Below are positions 47,240 to 59,600 of a stretch of 64,000 bases of DNA, piece by piece (position 1 is the stretch's first letter; every line of letters starts with the position of its first letter). This stretch comes from Symbiodinium natans. Its lineage: Eukaryota > Sar > Dinophyceae > Suessiales > Symbiodiniaceae. The stretch covers positions 1,699,082-1,763,081 of the forward strand of contig CAJNDS010000113.1 in the NCBI GenBank assembly GCA_905221605.1. Reading direction: 5' to 3'. A model generated the notes under the pieces. The model was not told where the DNA came from, did not search any database, and saw only the letters and a list, made by a program, of their open reading frames with translations. The position numbers were made by a program, and so were the translations under genes.

Positions 47240-48430
47240 GATGCTTCTCGGACCTCAGCGAAGCAGAGCTTGGCAACTCTTGGGTGAGTGTTTAGGATCC
47301 CAGCGTGCAGCGTCCATGGCTTCCGGGCATGTGAGGACTTAAGAGTGCAGACGAGGGCTATTTAAATATCAGGGTTGAGAATGGGCAGATGGGAGGATGC
47401 TGGGGGACTTCCTGACTGCAGCCTCAAGTAACTGAGGTACGAAACAATGGAACCCGGTCCAGTTTTGTAAAGAGGCATACAGGGACAACCGCAACAACAA
47501 GCGAAGGGTGCCACTGAAAGTCCTTCGGTTCGAAGAGCATCTGCTCTACGCGATACCCAAAATCCTCCCCGAAACTGACGATCTCCCTCCAAACTGGGCA
47601 GTGGGCTGCGTCCTGCGTTTATGTTCGGCTGTGGGCACCACGGTTGGTCCTTAGCTTCGCTTCGGCGGTAGTTACACGTAGGGTTGTAGGAACACCAAAA
47701 AAAACTATAGCCAGCTAGCTATAACTGTGCCCACCCCCCCCCCCCTTGTATGACCCCCCAGATGTCCGTGAGTGCCCATGAGCCTCCAAGTAGGGTTCAG
47801 GATCGCTATTGGCCAGAGCTTGCGATGTGAGCTTCGCAGCGAGCCTAGGGGACATCGGGGACCATATGACTCATATGACACTCTGGGCTTCGCTCTGAAG
47901 ATGTTTCTCATCTTTCATGGGGTTGATCGGTTTTGTTCGTAACACCCGAAGAGAAGCCTGCATTTTAGGCTACATGTCGTGGAAGCCGTTTGTGCATGAA
48001 ACCCCTTTGAAGACTCTTATCGGCGACTAAGATACTTCTGGCAACAGTATGTAGGGTTCGTGGCTCAAGCAACTTGCGTCTGAATTTTGTGTATGCGCGG
48101 GGGTCTCCAAGAAGACCCTCAATGTTGAACTTTAAGCCCCTACCAAAAGCCGCTAGGCAGCCCCGCCACCCAAACAAACACAGACTGGAAGCTGAGCATG
48201 AAGCAATCGAAAGAACTCATAAGTATACTGAACTTGGAGTTCCTTTATCATACCCACTTAAACTAGAAAAATTCCCAGGTACCCCTCAGATAAAGCTTTA
48301 GTGTTTGGTACGCTGAGCCCATCACCGATGCCGCCAAGGAGGAGGCAAAAGCAGTGAGTGGCATGGACGAGCCTTGTCACGCGAGGTCTTGGAACAACTC
48401 CTTCTACAACCGACATGGACGGCGAAACTG
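47240..48430 (-). CDS. Exon-like stretches of an unidentified gene
   Basis: Four or five - strand stretches look like exons. About 48425-48373 carries VVEGVVPRPRVTR (GC donor), and 48165-48064 carries GRGLKFNIEGLLGDPRAYTK. About 47920-47830 carries RAKPRVSYESYG. 47586-47424 is 54 codons from an AG|G acceptor, with EIVSFGEDFGYRVEQMLFEP then WHPSLVVAVVPVCLF. About 47325-47265 carries KPWTLHAGILNTHPRVAK. The joins were not solved and no family was recognised. The best single exon is 47586-47424. Confidence 0.3.
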
Positions 48431-48752
48431 GAGAAAACAACAGCTTTCCTAGAAGAGCAATAAGTAAAATGTGCAACGTCTGTTCGGTTTACAGACGATT
48501 TGGAAATTGTACAGGAGCCAACATGATTTCCAATATCATCCTAGTTTCCTAGTATCACCCCTGCATACAAGCAAAATGTGAAGATACAAACTGCTTGCCC
48601 TTTACACAGAATCCTTCTAGCGTGGCTGACACAGATTTTGCCAAAAGTAATCCTGGATTAAACCTCTTGCATACAAATCCCCCTCCGCCGGTTTAGGGTT
48701 TACAAGGGTTTAGGGTTTAGGACATGTTGGCTTCCTAACAAAGTCGGGCGCG

Positions 48753-48769
48753 GGGGGGGGGGGGGGGGG
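48753..48769. repeat. Poly-G tract
   Basis: A 17-base G run preceded by CGC. Confidence 0.9.
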
Positions 48770-49113
48770 TATTGGGTAAGCCCCAAAAACTTTCCAGCCA
48801 CGCAGCTACAGTGGCCGGAGGCTGGAAAAGCCTGCTGCAGCAGGCCAGGGTGAAGCACCTTGCAGACTCAACGTCGAAATTTCAGGTCAGGGCTGTTGGC
48901 CTGCTGTAAACCCTAAACCCGAAACCCTACTGAAACCCCAAACCAGAAACTTTGCAGTGGGCGCCTGGGCCGGGGCGGCCTTGGGAGGAAGCTGCAGCGA
49001 GTAGGAGCTGGCTGCACACACCTGTCGTCCAAAAAGGTCCTAGGGGTTTGGGTTTAGGGTTTAGTAACCAGGGTTGAGGTTTTTGGGGACAAAACCCTTA
49101 AATACACCATACA

Positions 49114-49160
49114 TTGGGATGTTCCCCCCTACACTGACAGCTCCTTAATCGGGATTCCTC
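49114..49160. mobile_element. Palindromic element, family A, left fragment
   Basis: TTGGGATGTTCCCCCCTACA and CTCCTTAATCGGGATT are present, but the right half is missing. A second, complete copy starts 88 bp downstream. Confidence 0.7.
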
Positions 49161-49201
49161 CTAGGGCTTCCCGGGTTTTGGACGGTTTTGGAGGGTTTAG
49201 A

Positions 49202-49302
49202 TTGGGATGTTCCCCCTTATACCAACACTCCTTAATAGGATTAGAATAAGTGGTACTATGATCCCTCTTCATGACTGTTATTGTAGGGAGGAACATCCCC
49301 AA
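49202..49302. mobile_element. Palindromic element, family A, copy 7
   Basis: TTGGGATGTTCCCCCTTATA mirrors TTGTAGGGAGGAACATCCCC. The middle is diverged. Confidence 0.8.
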
Positions 49303-49611
49303 GGTTTTGGGGGGGTCCTGGGGGGGAGGTTGGTTCGGGTTCAGGGCCAGGTTTAGGGTTTAGGGAGCCAAGCCAAAACGTCGCTGCATGCTGGGGCAGA
49401 CTTCCACAGCCGTAGACCCGAAACCCTAAACCCTAAACCCAAAACCCAAAACCCATAACCCTGAATTTGCCACTGAAATCCCACACCGGGGGGCAAGGGC
49501 CCCTCCCATCACGCAAACCACACCCTAAGCCCGAAACCCGGCATCCACTAATTCTAGAAAACCCAAATGGGTTTAGGGTTTAGTTTAGCCAAATGGGTTT
49601 AGGGTTTAGGG

Positions 49612-49690
49612 TTTAGGTCCCCAAATAGTATAGGCTTCCCTTGCAATAAGGACCCAACAAGGTACCCCTAATTTGGGAAACCCCCAAATG
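49612..49690. mobile_element. Palindromic element, family B (partial)
   Basis: GTCCCCAAATAGTATAGGCTTCCC, AAGGACCC and GGTACCCCTAATTTGGGAAACCCCC match the right two thirds of family B. Confidence 0.6.
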
Positions 49691-50136
49691 GCCCACTTTA
49701 GATCCACAATCCCCTGCCTTGCTTGGGGAGCTGGTTGGTGAGGCTTCCCTGACAGCGCACTCTGGTGGTTTGCGTCAGCCGACAGGGTCGAGGGTTTGAA
49801 GGGTTTCAAAGGCCATCCGGGTTTAGGGCACCTAAGTGTAACTTGCATAACCTTCAAAAGGACATGCGTACCGTTCAAAAAAGGGCAATGAGCTTCAATT
49901 TCCTGGCGTAGCTCCCCCCGTTGCTTGAAGTAAGCTACCTTTGTGAATCGGGTACCCCTATCCTTTCTTCCTCTAAGGTAAGTTCAACCTGAACCAAGCA
50001 TAGGATGACCCCGAGCTCGTTTAGGGTTTAAGGGACCGTCTAGGGGTTCGGGGGGACTGTCGGGGCTTAGGACTTAGGGCTCTTTAATTCAAGTGGAGAT
50101 CAGGGGCTTTTGGGTTGAGTATGCAAACGTGATGCG

Positions 50137-50226
50137 CAACCCTAAGCCCTAAACCCTAAACCCTAAACCCTAAAACCTAAACCCTAAACCCTAAACCCCA
50201 AACCTAAACCCTAAACCCTAAACCTG
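50137..50226. repeat. Telomere-type CCCTAAA array
   Basis: About twelve heptamers with a few one-base variants. Confidence 0.93.
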
Positions 50227-50370
50227 GAATGGGACGTGGGACCTGGCCTGGGCATCGAAGAAACCGGACCTGTGAGCCGCAGCACGATCATGAGGGGAGG
50301 GGCTTCAGGGCTGATGTACAGGGTTTAGGGTTCAGGGTTTACGGGGCCTTCAAGAGCTTCCCTTATAGAA

Positions 50371-50372
<2 letters not shown>

Positions 50373-50468
<96 letters not shown>

Positions 50469-50496
50469 ATAGTAGTAGTAGTAGTAGTAGTAGTAG
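50373..50496. repeat. (TAG)n trinucleotide array
   Basis: About 40 TAG/AGT triplets with one AAT break. The poly-Val frame here is an artefact. Confidence 0.97.
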
Positions 50497-50879
50497 GGCA
50501 GATCCTTCTTTAAGGGCTCTTAGAGGTTGCTCAAGGCCGAGGGATGGTTTAGGGTTTCTGATATCCTTCTACCCGGCCTGAAGATCGGGCGGTCGAGCGG
50601 CTGACGGGCTGGCCGTATCTGCACATAAGCAGCGGGGGGGAAGGGGAGAGGGGGGGGGGATGGGGATCCTCTTTAAGCCAGCTAGAATTGAAAATAACCA
50701 AGGGTTCCACTGTATGGAAGCCATGATCGAAACGATACTCTATACAACGGACTGCCATATTGCCGATGCCTATATAAAGGCCGCGGTGGGCCATGAACAA
50801 CCGCCCCAACTATCCCAAAGAGGGATTATATGTTCTCGGGCACTTCCTATAGATAGTTGGCGGCACTTTAGAGGGAGCT

Positions 50880-51840
50880 TGTGCGGTGTACAGAGCTTTC
50901 GGGCAACTGTCATTCGGGTTCAAGGCTGCTGCAGCAGGACAGGAAGTTTCTGAAACCTTTCCGTCTCTCTTCACCCTGGCTCTTCACTGCCAGGTTGGTC
51001 GCAGGCCTCTCGCAGCGCATGACAAAGCCTTCGCCGCCCCTACATCAGACCAGAGCTTAGCCAGTCCTTGAAACCGACACCATCGAAACTGAGATAAACT
51101 GAGCAGTTCTTGCTCAGGGAAAACGGCCCCGGGAGTCGTGAGACATCCTCACAGGCCCACATTCAGAACCACGTGCCCTCCTCTCTCTGGGAGGTCCGTG
51201 CACCGCGCCACGCACATCAAGTGTTTCCTTTGTGCGGGCGCTCCAAAATGCACTTCAGCGTCGGCAGAGCATGGAAGGGAGGGAACGGCAGACAAACCTG
51301 CTGATCCAATAGCCGCTTCCAATGTACATCCCTTGCAAAAAAGACTTAATTAAACAAAAACATTTTCTTCCACTTGCCACCTTCCAGTGCTCACCTGGCC
51401 GTGAAGTTCCAGACTACGAGCTTCCGAACACTGTGTTCGAAGCCACGGCACAATAAGTGCAGTGATCCCACATTCCTGCCAGCTTCTGCCAACACCGGTG
51501 GAAGGCAGCTTTACCGGCAGAAACGTCGACGGCAATCATAACTAAAACTCAGAGTGGCTTGCTGAAGGGAGGCTCTACCTGACGTGTACTTCTTCTGAGC
51601 AACTGGTCTTTCAATAGCTGATCTCGGGAGCCCACCTGCCAGCTGAAAAACTCTGCCAAAATCGACTACAGGGACAATGGAATTCTCAGCCGCGTGCTCC
51701 TGGCCAAACCTCGGGAAGTGCTGCAGTGCTCAGTGCTCGTGCGTCGTCCCAACAACTCACGGCTCCAACTCCAAGCCCTGAAGAGAAAGCCCACGGAAGT
51801 GAAATCTATAGCTGTCGACAAAGACATACAGAAGCACAGA
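50880..51840 (+). other. Coding-like + strand stretches, unresolved
   Basis: 50889-51070 (LSFGFKAAAAGQEVSETFPS and LHCQVGRRPLAAHDKAF) and 51640-51850 (SAKIDYRDNGILSRVLLAKP, then LQCSVLVRRPNN) read more like protein than chance. They do not join and have no recognised family. Possibly remains of a gene or element. Confidence 0.25.
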
Positions 51841-51845
51841 TGCAT

Positions 51846-52380
51846 TATATATATATATATATATCGATTATGTGTGTATATATATAAATATCATAATATA
51901 AAAGCAAGAAAAGAAAAGAAGCAATGAACACAAAATACTAAAAAACATATTAATAATAATAAGAAGAATACGGATAATAATAACATAAATGACAACAGTA
52001 AAGATCTATGTATATGTTCTGTATATGTATATGTATATGCGTATGTGTATGTGTATGTGTATGTGTATGCATAAATGTATATTTTCGTATGTTCTTGTGT
52101 CTACATATATATATATATATGTTGGTGTATATATATATATATACATATAGATATGGATATACATATGCACATATATATATATATATATATAGGGTGTGCA
52201 TATGTGTGCATATAGATGTGTGTGTAACTAAATAAATATAAGTAGAAATAAATGAACAAAAACTATTTGAATAAAGAAACATATGTATATATATATATAT
52301 ATATACATACATGTCTAGGTATGAACATATAGTGATATATATATATATATATACACATGAAAGCGAAGCGTAGATATATC
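51846..52380. repeat. AT-rich region with (TA)n and (GTAT)n tracts
   Basis: Several (TA)n tracts (about 51846, 52105, 52130, 52170, 52280, 52336) and GTATGT units at 52016-52075. No gene is seen. Confidence 0.9.
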
Positions 52381-53039
52381 CATCGGTGTTGATAATAATA
52401 TATACACATCAATATTCTCCACCCAGCAGGGAACACCATCTCTTTGTTTGCTTTCTATCCTTCAACCTTCATTTTATCCTCCTTCCTCTGGACGTAGCCC
52501 CCAAGCTCTCTCTCTCTCTCTCTTTCTCCCATTCTCGCTTCTCCGGCCAAGATACTTTCTTCGGGCCTTTGTTTCAGCTAGGTCGAGGCTGCGTAATCCC
52601 CCAACTACATTCCACTTCAGCCTTTGCCATGCCCGTTGAGGATATGGTTTGCTCCGTTGCCCTGAGTCTCTGAGCCCCAAAATAAAGAGACCTCAAGATA
52701 TACCTCGCAGGCCTCGGGTTTCGAAGTTCAGGATTCGGGTTTGGGTTCGGGTTTCGACAGGATCCCCGATGCTCAAAGGCTGGGCTCTACAGGGTGCTAA
52801 GCTCAGAGGGTGCCAGCATCGAAGCTGCAAGCAAGGAGCTGCTGCAGGAGGATCCTGCGCAAGAGGGGCTGAGAGCTGCCCTAAACCCTAAACCCCAGGA
52901 CTGCAGGTTGTGGGTTAGAGGATGAGGGCGGTGGCGGGTTTAGGGTTTAGGGTGGTTAAGATCGTTTTGTTCGTGGAGGCGGAGGCTGTTCACCAGCACA
53001 CCGAATGCCAGCATATCCTGGCATGTCAGAGAGCCTGCC

Positions 53040-53075
53040 CCCCCTCCCCCCCCCCCCCCCCCCCCCCCCCCCCCA
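53040..53075. repeat. Poly-C tract
   Basis: About 34 C with one T, ending in CACC. Confidence 0.9.
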
Positions 53076-54162
53076 CCATCCTCCAAGTCAGCTGTACGGT
53101 TAAGAAGACACGGGCCCGAAAGCCTAAGGCCCTATAAACCCTAAACCCTAAACCCTAGACCCCATAAGGCCATGAACCACGCTCCTTTTCCACATGGCCA
53201 TGCTGTCCCTGCCCCCCTGCTCGCATTGACCCGGACTCGGCTTTTGGGTACTCGAAGGGAGTCGGGGTGCAAAAAGGTTTTGGGGCAGCCTGCCACGAAA
53301 CCCTCCAAAAATGAGCCACCCCTCCATCAGTCCCCCAGAATTTCAACACCCCGAGGCCTTTTGCTGCTGACAGACCCTAAAACCAAAACCCTACAACACA
53401 CCAAAAAGCCCTCAACACCAAACACACTCTGAAGCCCATAAGCCCCTAAAGCCCTGAACCCTGAAACCCTGAAGCCACACTCCCGCCTCACTGGCAAACC
53501 TTAGCCAAAACGGCCGCGGAGATGCCGCGCAGACCTTGGTGAGGAGGTTTTGGAGGGTTTCGGGTTTTTAGGGCTTTCAGGGTATAGAGTCCAGAGGTTT
53601 CAGGGGTGTAGGGCTTGTTCGAAACGGTTGAAAGGGTTTGTGGTCGTCTCGGGGGTTTCGGGGTTTCAGTATCCCCCCCTCCGCCCCTCCCCCTCCTCCT
53701 AATCCTTCCTTGTGCTTTCCACACATGTTTCTGCAGCCCTCTTGTCGATGTGAGGCCTACTCCCCCTTCCCTGCCCTTTCCTCCCGCCTCCCTTATCCGT
53801 TCCCATTCCGTTCCCCCCCCACCCACCTTCGGCTGCCCCCCTCTCCCCTACACTCCCAAGAGCTAACTTCTCCTGAAAGTGGCGACCTTGCCTCGCCGCT
53901 GCCGTGACCGTGAGCCCGGTCACGCAGCATTACAGAGACGGAACAGCTCCAATGTAGTGACGTTTTGCTACTGACATAGGACTCTTCGGAACCGCTGAGC
54001 TCAACACTCAGAAGGGGCGTTACAGCGTTGAGCTTTTGGAGCGGGAAGATGGGGCTCTTGGTTATAAAGTTGTTTATGTTGTCTTGGGAGATTGTTTGCG
54101 GAAGAAACTTGGTTGCTTGTTGCTTGGCGGTGGCAGCCCCTTTCGATTGGCCCCAACGTGCC

Positions 54163-55880
54163 CTAACACAGTTCCTGTTCACCCCGCCCTTGGGCCAGCA
54201 AGACCCTTGATGAAGCTGGAGGACTCAAGACCCCAAAACTCCGATGGGTACCATATGGTATGAAAAGTCTCTCTTCATAGCAAGTGCAAGCAAGAAACAA
54301 CAACTCGCCATCGTCATCTACCTCGTCGTCTGCCTCAGCGCTGTCATGAACGGCAGGAGCCTCGATCTCGCTCTCCTCGTTGCGCAGTCGCCTGTCGTCG
54401 ACCTTGCAGCGAGTATAGCCGCTCCTGCAGCTCTTTGTGAAGCCCCCGCTTGGTGGGTAGCACCAGTTTCCCTTGCGCTTCTCCTTCACGCAGAGGAACC
54501 CAGAAGACGTGTGCTGCGCACCTCTCTTGTACTTAGAGCAAGTGGAGCTACAGCTTTCCAACTCCTCCTCCGGCTCGGGGGGTGGACAGCTGGCACAGGC
54601 ACCGCACCTCTGCCACTTGCAAACAACTGATGGCCATCGTTCAACGAGCCACTGGCAGGCGAACCGGCACTGCCCAGCACTTGCAAAGCTGGTCGTGGTC
54701 ACAGTGGTGATGGTCTCGGTGCTTGAAGCAGTCACTGATGTTGCCGTATTCGTCTGCGTTGCTGTTGTCTCGGTCGCGCTGACCGTCGCGGACGTCAAGG
54801 TTGCAGTCAGTGTCACTGTGGTCACCGTGGTGGTGGTCACCGTGCTTGTGGCAGTCACCGACGTTGCCGTATTGGTCTGCGTCGCTGTGGTCTCGGTCGT
54901 GCTGACCGTCGCGGACGTCGAGGTTGCCGTCACTGTCGCTGTGGTCACCGTGGTGGTGGTCTCGGTGCTTGTGACGGTCACCGACGTTGCCGTCACCGTC
55001 GCAGACGTCGAGGTTGCCGTCAATGTCACAGTGGTCACCGTGGTGGTGGTCTCGGTGCTTGTGGCAGTCACCGACGTTGCCGTATTCGTCTGCGTTGCTG
55101 TGGTCTCGGTCGTGCTGACCGTAGCAGACGTCGAGGTTGCCGTCAATGTCACTGTGGTCACCGTGGTGGTGGTCTCGGTGCTTGTGACGGTCTCCGACGT
55201 TGCCGTCACCGTCTTGGACGTCGAGGTTGCTGTCAGAGTAACTGTGGTCACCGTGGTGGTGGTCTCGGTGCTTGTGGCAGTCACCGACGTTGCCGTACTC
55301 GTCTGCGTTGCTGTGGTCTCGGTCGTGCTGACCGTAGCAGACGTCGAGGTTGCCGTCAACGTCACAGTGGTCACCGTGGTGGTGGTCTCGGTGCTTGTGG
55401 CAGTCACCGACGTTGCCGTATTCGTCTGCGTTGCTGTGGTCTCGGTCGTGCTGACCGTCGCGGACGTCGAGGTTGCCGTCAGTGTCACTGTGGTCACCGT
55501 GGTGGTGGTCACCGTGCTTGTGGCAGTTACCGACGTTGCCGTATTCGTCTGCGTTGCTGTGGTCTCAGTCGTGCTGACCGTCGCGGACGTCGTGGTTGCC
55601 GTCAGTGTCACTGTGGTCACCGTGGTGGTGGTCAGCGTGCTTGTGACGGTCGCCGACGTTGCCGTGTTCGTCTGCGTTGCCGTGGTCCCAGTACTGGTTG
55701 CCGTTTGCGTCTTCGTAGTCACCGTTGTCACGGTCAATGTGGTCTGAGTGATGCTGGTCTCGGTGGTGGTCTGCGTGGCAGTGGTTGTCTCTGGCAAGAC
55801 CAGCATCTCTGCAAAATTCACTGCCGACGGGATCGACGCATCGCCTCCTGTGGCAGCATTGCCCCACACTTGCATGGTGC
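54163..55880 (-). CDS. Exon 13: last repeat, Thr-rich stalk, Cys-rich C-terminus
   Basis: 1718 bp from an AG|GC acceptor to a TAG stop. It begins with the degenerate tenth repeat (MQVWGNAATGGDA), continues with the Thr-rich array (TTTVTTVTLTATSTSATVST words), then CRFACQWL...CGACASCPPPEPEEELESC, several further cysteines and an acidic run (EADDEVDDDGE). The antisense strand is open too, because the repeats avoid stops, but it has no coding signs. Confidence 0.8.
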
Positions 55881-56656
55881 CTTCAGGGTAGCAACCCTGT
55901 ACAAACCTCAAGGGACCCTAAGTCAGAAACCCTAAACTTTCCAAGCCCCAAACCCAACCTCCCTAAATCCTAGACCCATCCTGAATCCCTCACCCTAACC
56001 CCTAAGCCCCGGTACCTTCGGACGTGCTCAGGGCGGCAAAGGCACCAGCGTTGGTGAAGATCCGGTCCACGTTAGCAAAGTTGACCTCAGGGGCTTGGCT
56101 ATCTGTACACCATACCTATCCCCAAACCTGAAAAGGACCCTATAAATCTATAAAGCTCGTAACCCCAGACCTCAACCATTTCAATCTTGACAGACGCCCT
56201 GGCCTTCACCCCAACGCCGGAAATTCAAGGTTCAAGGCTTTGGGGTGCAAACTCCTGAAATCGAGAGGTGCACCAGAAACCCTTCATAGTTTGTCCGGCT
56301 GCAAAGCCACATCCTTATCAAACATAACTGTTTCGAGCCCGACACTATAATCGGCAAACGCACCTCTTCACTACATCATGTCTTCTGGGGCGTATACGGG
56401 ATTCTTTAAATCACGCTGAGTCCATAGCGAGATTGGCCTATTTTCGGAAACCCCCAGATGCCTTAGACCCTACAGCCCCGCCTCAGAGCATTCACCTCCT
56501 GCGACATCGTAGCCCCAGCAGGATCCGGCGCCGGTGTCCTCAAACCCTCAAACCCTAAACCCTGAGCCCGAAGAACCCCAAGGCTAGGTAACCCCAAAAC
56601 TCCCTCCTGAGCCCTAAAGTGAGCTCGGGCTGTAAAATGGACACAGAGAGAGAGAG

Positions 56657-56689
<33 letters not shown>

Positions 56690-59600
56690 TTGAGAGATTG
56701 GCTTTTGCATTTTGTCGGGTCGCCGTTCAGATGCAGGCCCTGGTACATTTGGGCCAACAAGAGGATCACTTGGAAAGCCGGCCATGCAGGCTTCAGAGCT
56801 CTAGAGTGCTCGCGAGGCGAGGCGTGTATCAGGACCGTGCCTCTTAAGTTCCAGGATGGGCTAGTAGACCCTAGAGCCCCTTAAAAAGGCCCTTTATAGG
56901 GTTGCTTCTGGGGATTATAAGGCCTAATACCCCATCCTGGTTCAGGGCTGAGGGATCTACATGACAGCTCCGGATCATGTGGGGCTAGGGTTTCGGTTGT
57001 GCTTGAGGTCATAGGGGTTAGGGGTCTTCGGCTTCTGACAACTTGAGGGTTCGAAGTCAAGAGACATGATGACATGATGCCAAACTCCTTGCTTGAAGCT
57101 AGGGCTTAGGGCTAATAAGGGCTTAATAAGGGTTTAGGGTTTAGGGTTTAGGACATCGGGCCTTACGTATTCAACGGCACTGCTGCGGCACTGTGCTATA
57201 CCCTTTGCTTCCACATGCAGGGAGTCCACGCCGAGCCTTTCCAGAATACCATTCTTCCGGGTACCTAAATGTTAGGCCTAAATGTTAGGTGCCGTATGAT
57301 ATTCGGGATCCGAAAAGGGACCATAATTTTGACAACCACCCATAGAAGTCCCTCTACAGACATACATCGACATACGGAGAGACAAATACCGGGACACAGG
57401 GACATATACAGAGACAAACACAGAGACATGCTAAACAAAACCCAATTCTACCCCAAAAACAAAAACCGAAACTCTCAAGCAGATATTTCGCGCCAGGCTC
57501 CGCGTTCCAGGCTGCAAAGGCCCCACTGGTGGACGCCAGCATGTTCAAACCCTGGAAGTTCACGGTCCCGTTGCAGTTACCTCCAAGGTTAAGCGTGCAG
57601 GGTTTAGGGCTAAGAGCTTAGGGTTTAGGGTTAGGGCTTTAAATGGTTGGCCGTTACGAACCCGCATCCTCACAAATTTCATACGGGCACATGTCGAAAC
57701 TTCGGATCAGCCCCAAAAACCTCCAGCGGCCCACGTCTGAACATTGGGTTCCGGGTTTCTATGGCCTCTACGAAAACCGCAACACGACCGGAACCCTCAA
57801 AGTGACATCCCTGGCTATTTCTACCCTATAACCCCTTAAAAAGGCCCTGCAAAAAAAAGGGTTGGGTTAGAGGGGTTTAGGGTTTAGGGTTTATAGGGGT
57901 TAGGGGATTATAAGGCCTAATAGCCCATGCTGGTCCCCACCTCCATACAGCTCTGAGCCCCAACAAGTCCCAACACCGGCAGTGGTGTCGATGGCGACGA
58001 AGGCGCCGCTGTTGGAATAGATGTCAGTGATGCCCTCGAAGCTGACCTACAACAGGAATTCGGGAGTTCAGGGCCACGGTTCTCAAGCAGGGAAGCCTGC
58101 GGCACAAGTACTTGGACTTAAGTTCTATGACCAGGTTCTGAGATGCTTCGACCCTGCACAGAGGAGTCTCGATGATGGTTTTCTTCGCTGAGTTCAATGT
58201 ACGGCAGCCCAGGATGTGCCCCCGACTCCCGACTGCTTCAAACAAGCAAAGAGGGGCCTGTCACAGCCACCCTCCAACCTTGTCCGCATAAAGATCGCAC
58301 AGGTTGGTTCTGAAAATTTGCTGCCGTTGTGTGGGCTTCAGAGTGAGGTCTGACGAACATGTGATCTGGGGGTTGCAATTTGCAGTCTTTGTGGCTTCGG
58401 GTTTGTTTGCGCAAGCTTGCTGGAGCCTTCGTGCAATCTCCTCCTGAGGCGGCTTGGCCCCAGCAATGGCCACCTGCAGGAACATTTCAGCTTGCCCAAC
58501 CTTGTAAACCTCTGTTCTCCAGAGCATTAATCCGGATAGCCCTTAAATCCTAAACCCTAAACCCTAACGTTAAACTAGCAATCAAACCGCAAGCCACGGG
58601 ATCCCAAAAGGCTGACCTCAAGTCTCCAATACTCACGCACATACCACACACCACACGAGGCAAAGGAGTGGGCAAGAGTTGTGGCCTCCAGACAGTTATA
58701 TTCTATATCTGCCAGAGGCCGAGGCATGGGCTAGATGGAATTGGGCTTTACAAGCCCTGTAGGGTGTCTATGCTGGGCGTTAACCCGCCTTTATGGTCCT
58801 CTCGTGGTGAAACACTATACCAATGTATATGCACACATTGACACATGCGTGCACGTATACGTACATGAACACGGAGAACCTGAAATACATGCACATGCAC
58901 TGATGCAGCCTTACAAAAACACAGGTAAAACCAGACATGTACAACCCCAAACACATGCACCACACACGGTAACTACACACTACTTCGTACATGCAACATA
59001 CAACATGCTCACGACAGGTCGCTGTGCTGAGAGGCGGAGAATGCCAGAAAGGCGTTCGGAGTGGTGAAGATTTGAACCTCAGGAGCAAGGACCAAGACCA
59101 CAATACAGCGCAGGGCTGTTTGGAATCTGTCATCCTCGCCAGTGCAGGTGAGAAAAGGCGAAAACAGAACGAAAACACCCAGCGTGCTGGCAGCACTGGC
59201 AGGTGCAGGAGCATTCTGAGATCCCGAGTGCTTCTATTGCATTGCTTTGAATGACTTTGTTCTCATCAAGGTTGGCGCGAGGCCTTCACCATCTAGACCC
59301 GGGAGTAGCCTAGGAAAAAAAAGATGCCCTTTTTGGTTGAGGGGATTATAGGGGAACCCCAACCCTAAAAAAAGGAAAAAAGGGCCTACTCCCGGTCCTA
59401 GTCATCATGATTCTGGAGCTTGCCGCGTATAGAGTGCAGGGTTTAGGGCCCGGCCGGCCAGCTTTCTATTTGGTACCGTGGCTCTTGGACGCTTTCCGCT
59501 GCCGGCATGCAACCAACGCGGGCTATGGCTGTCTTTTGAAACTTCCGTGCACGCTGAAGACCCGAGCCCTCTCACCCGCACTCACCCCACACCATGGAAT

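Noticed and set aside
54473-55747. 424-codon Val-rich + strand frame
   Set aside because: It is the antisense of the Thr-rich stalk; the - strand has the signal peptide, repeats and splice sites.
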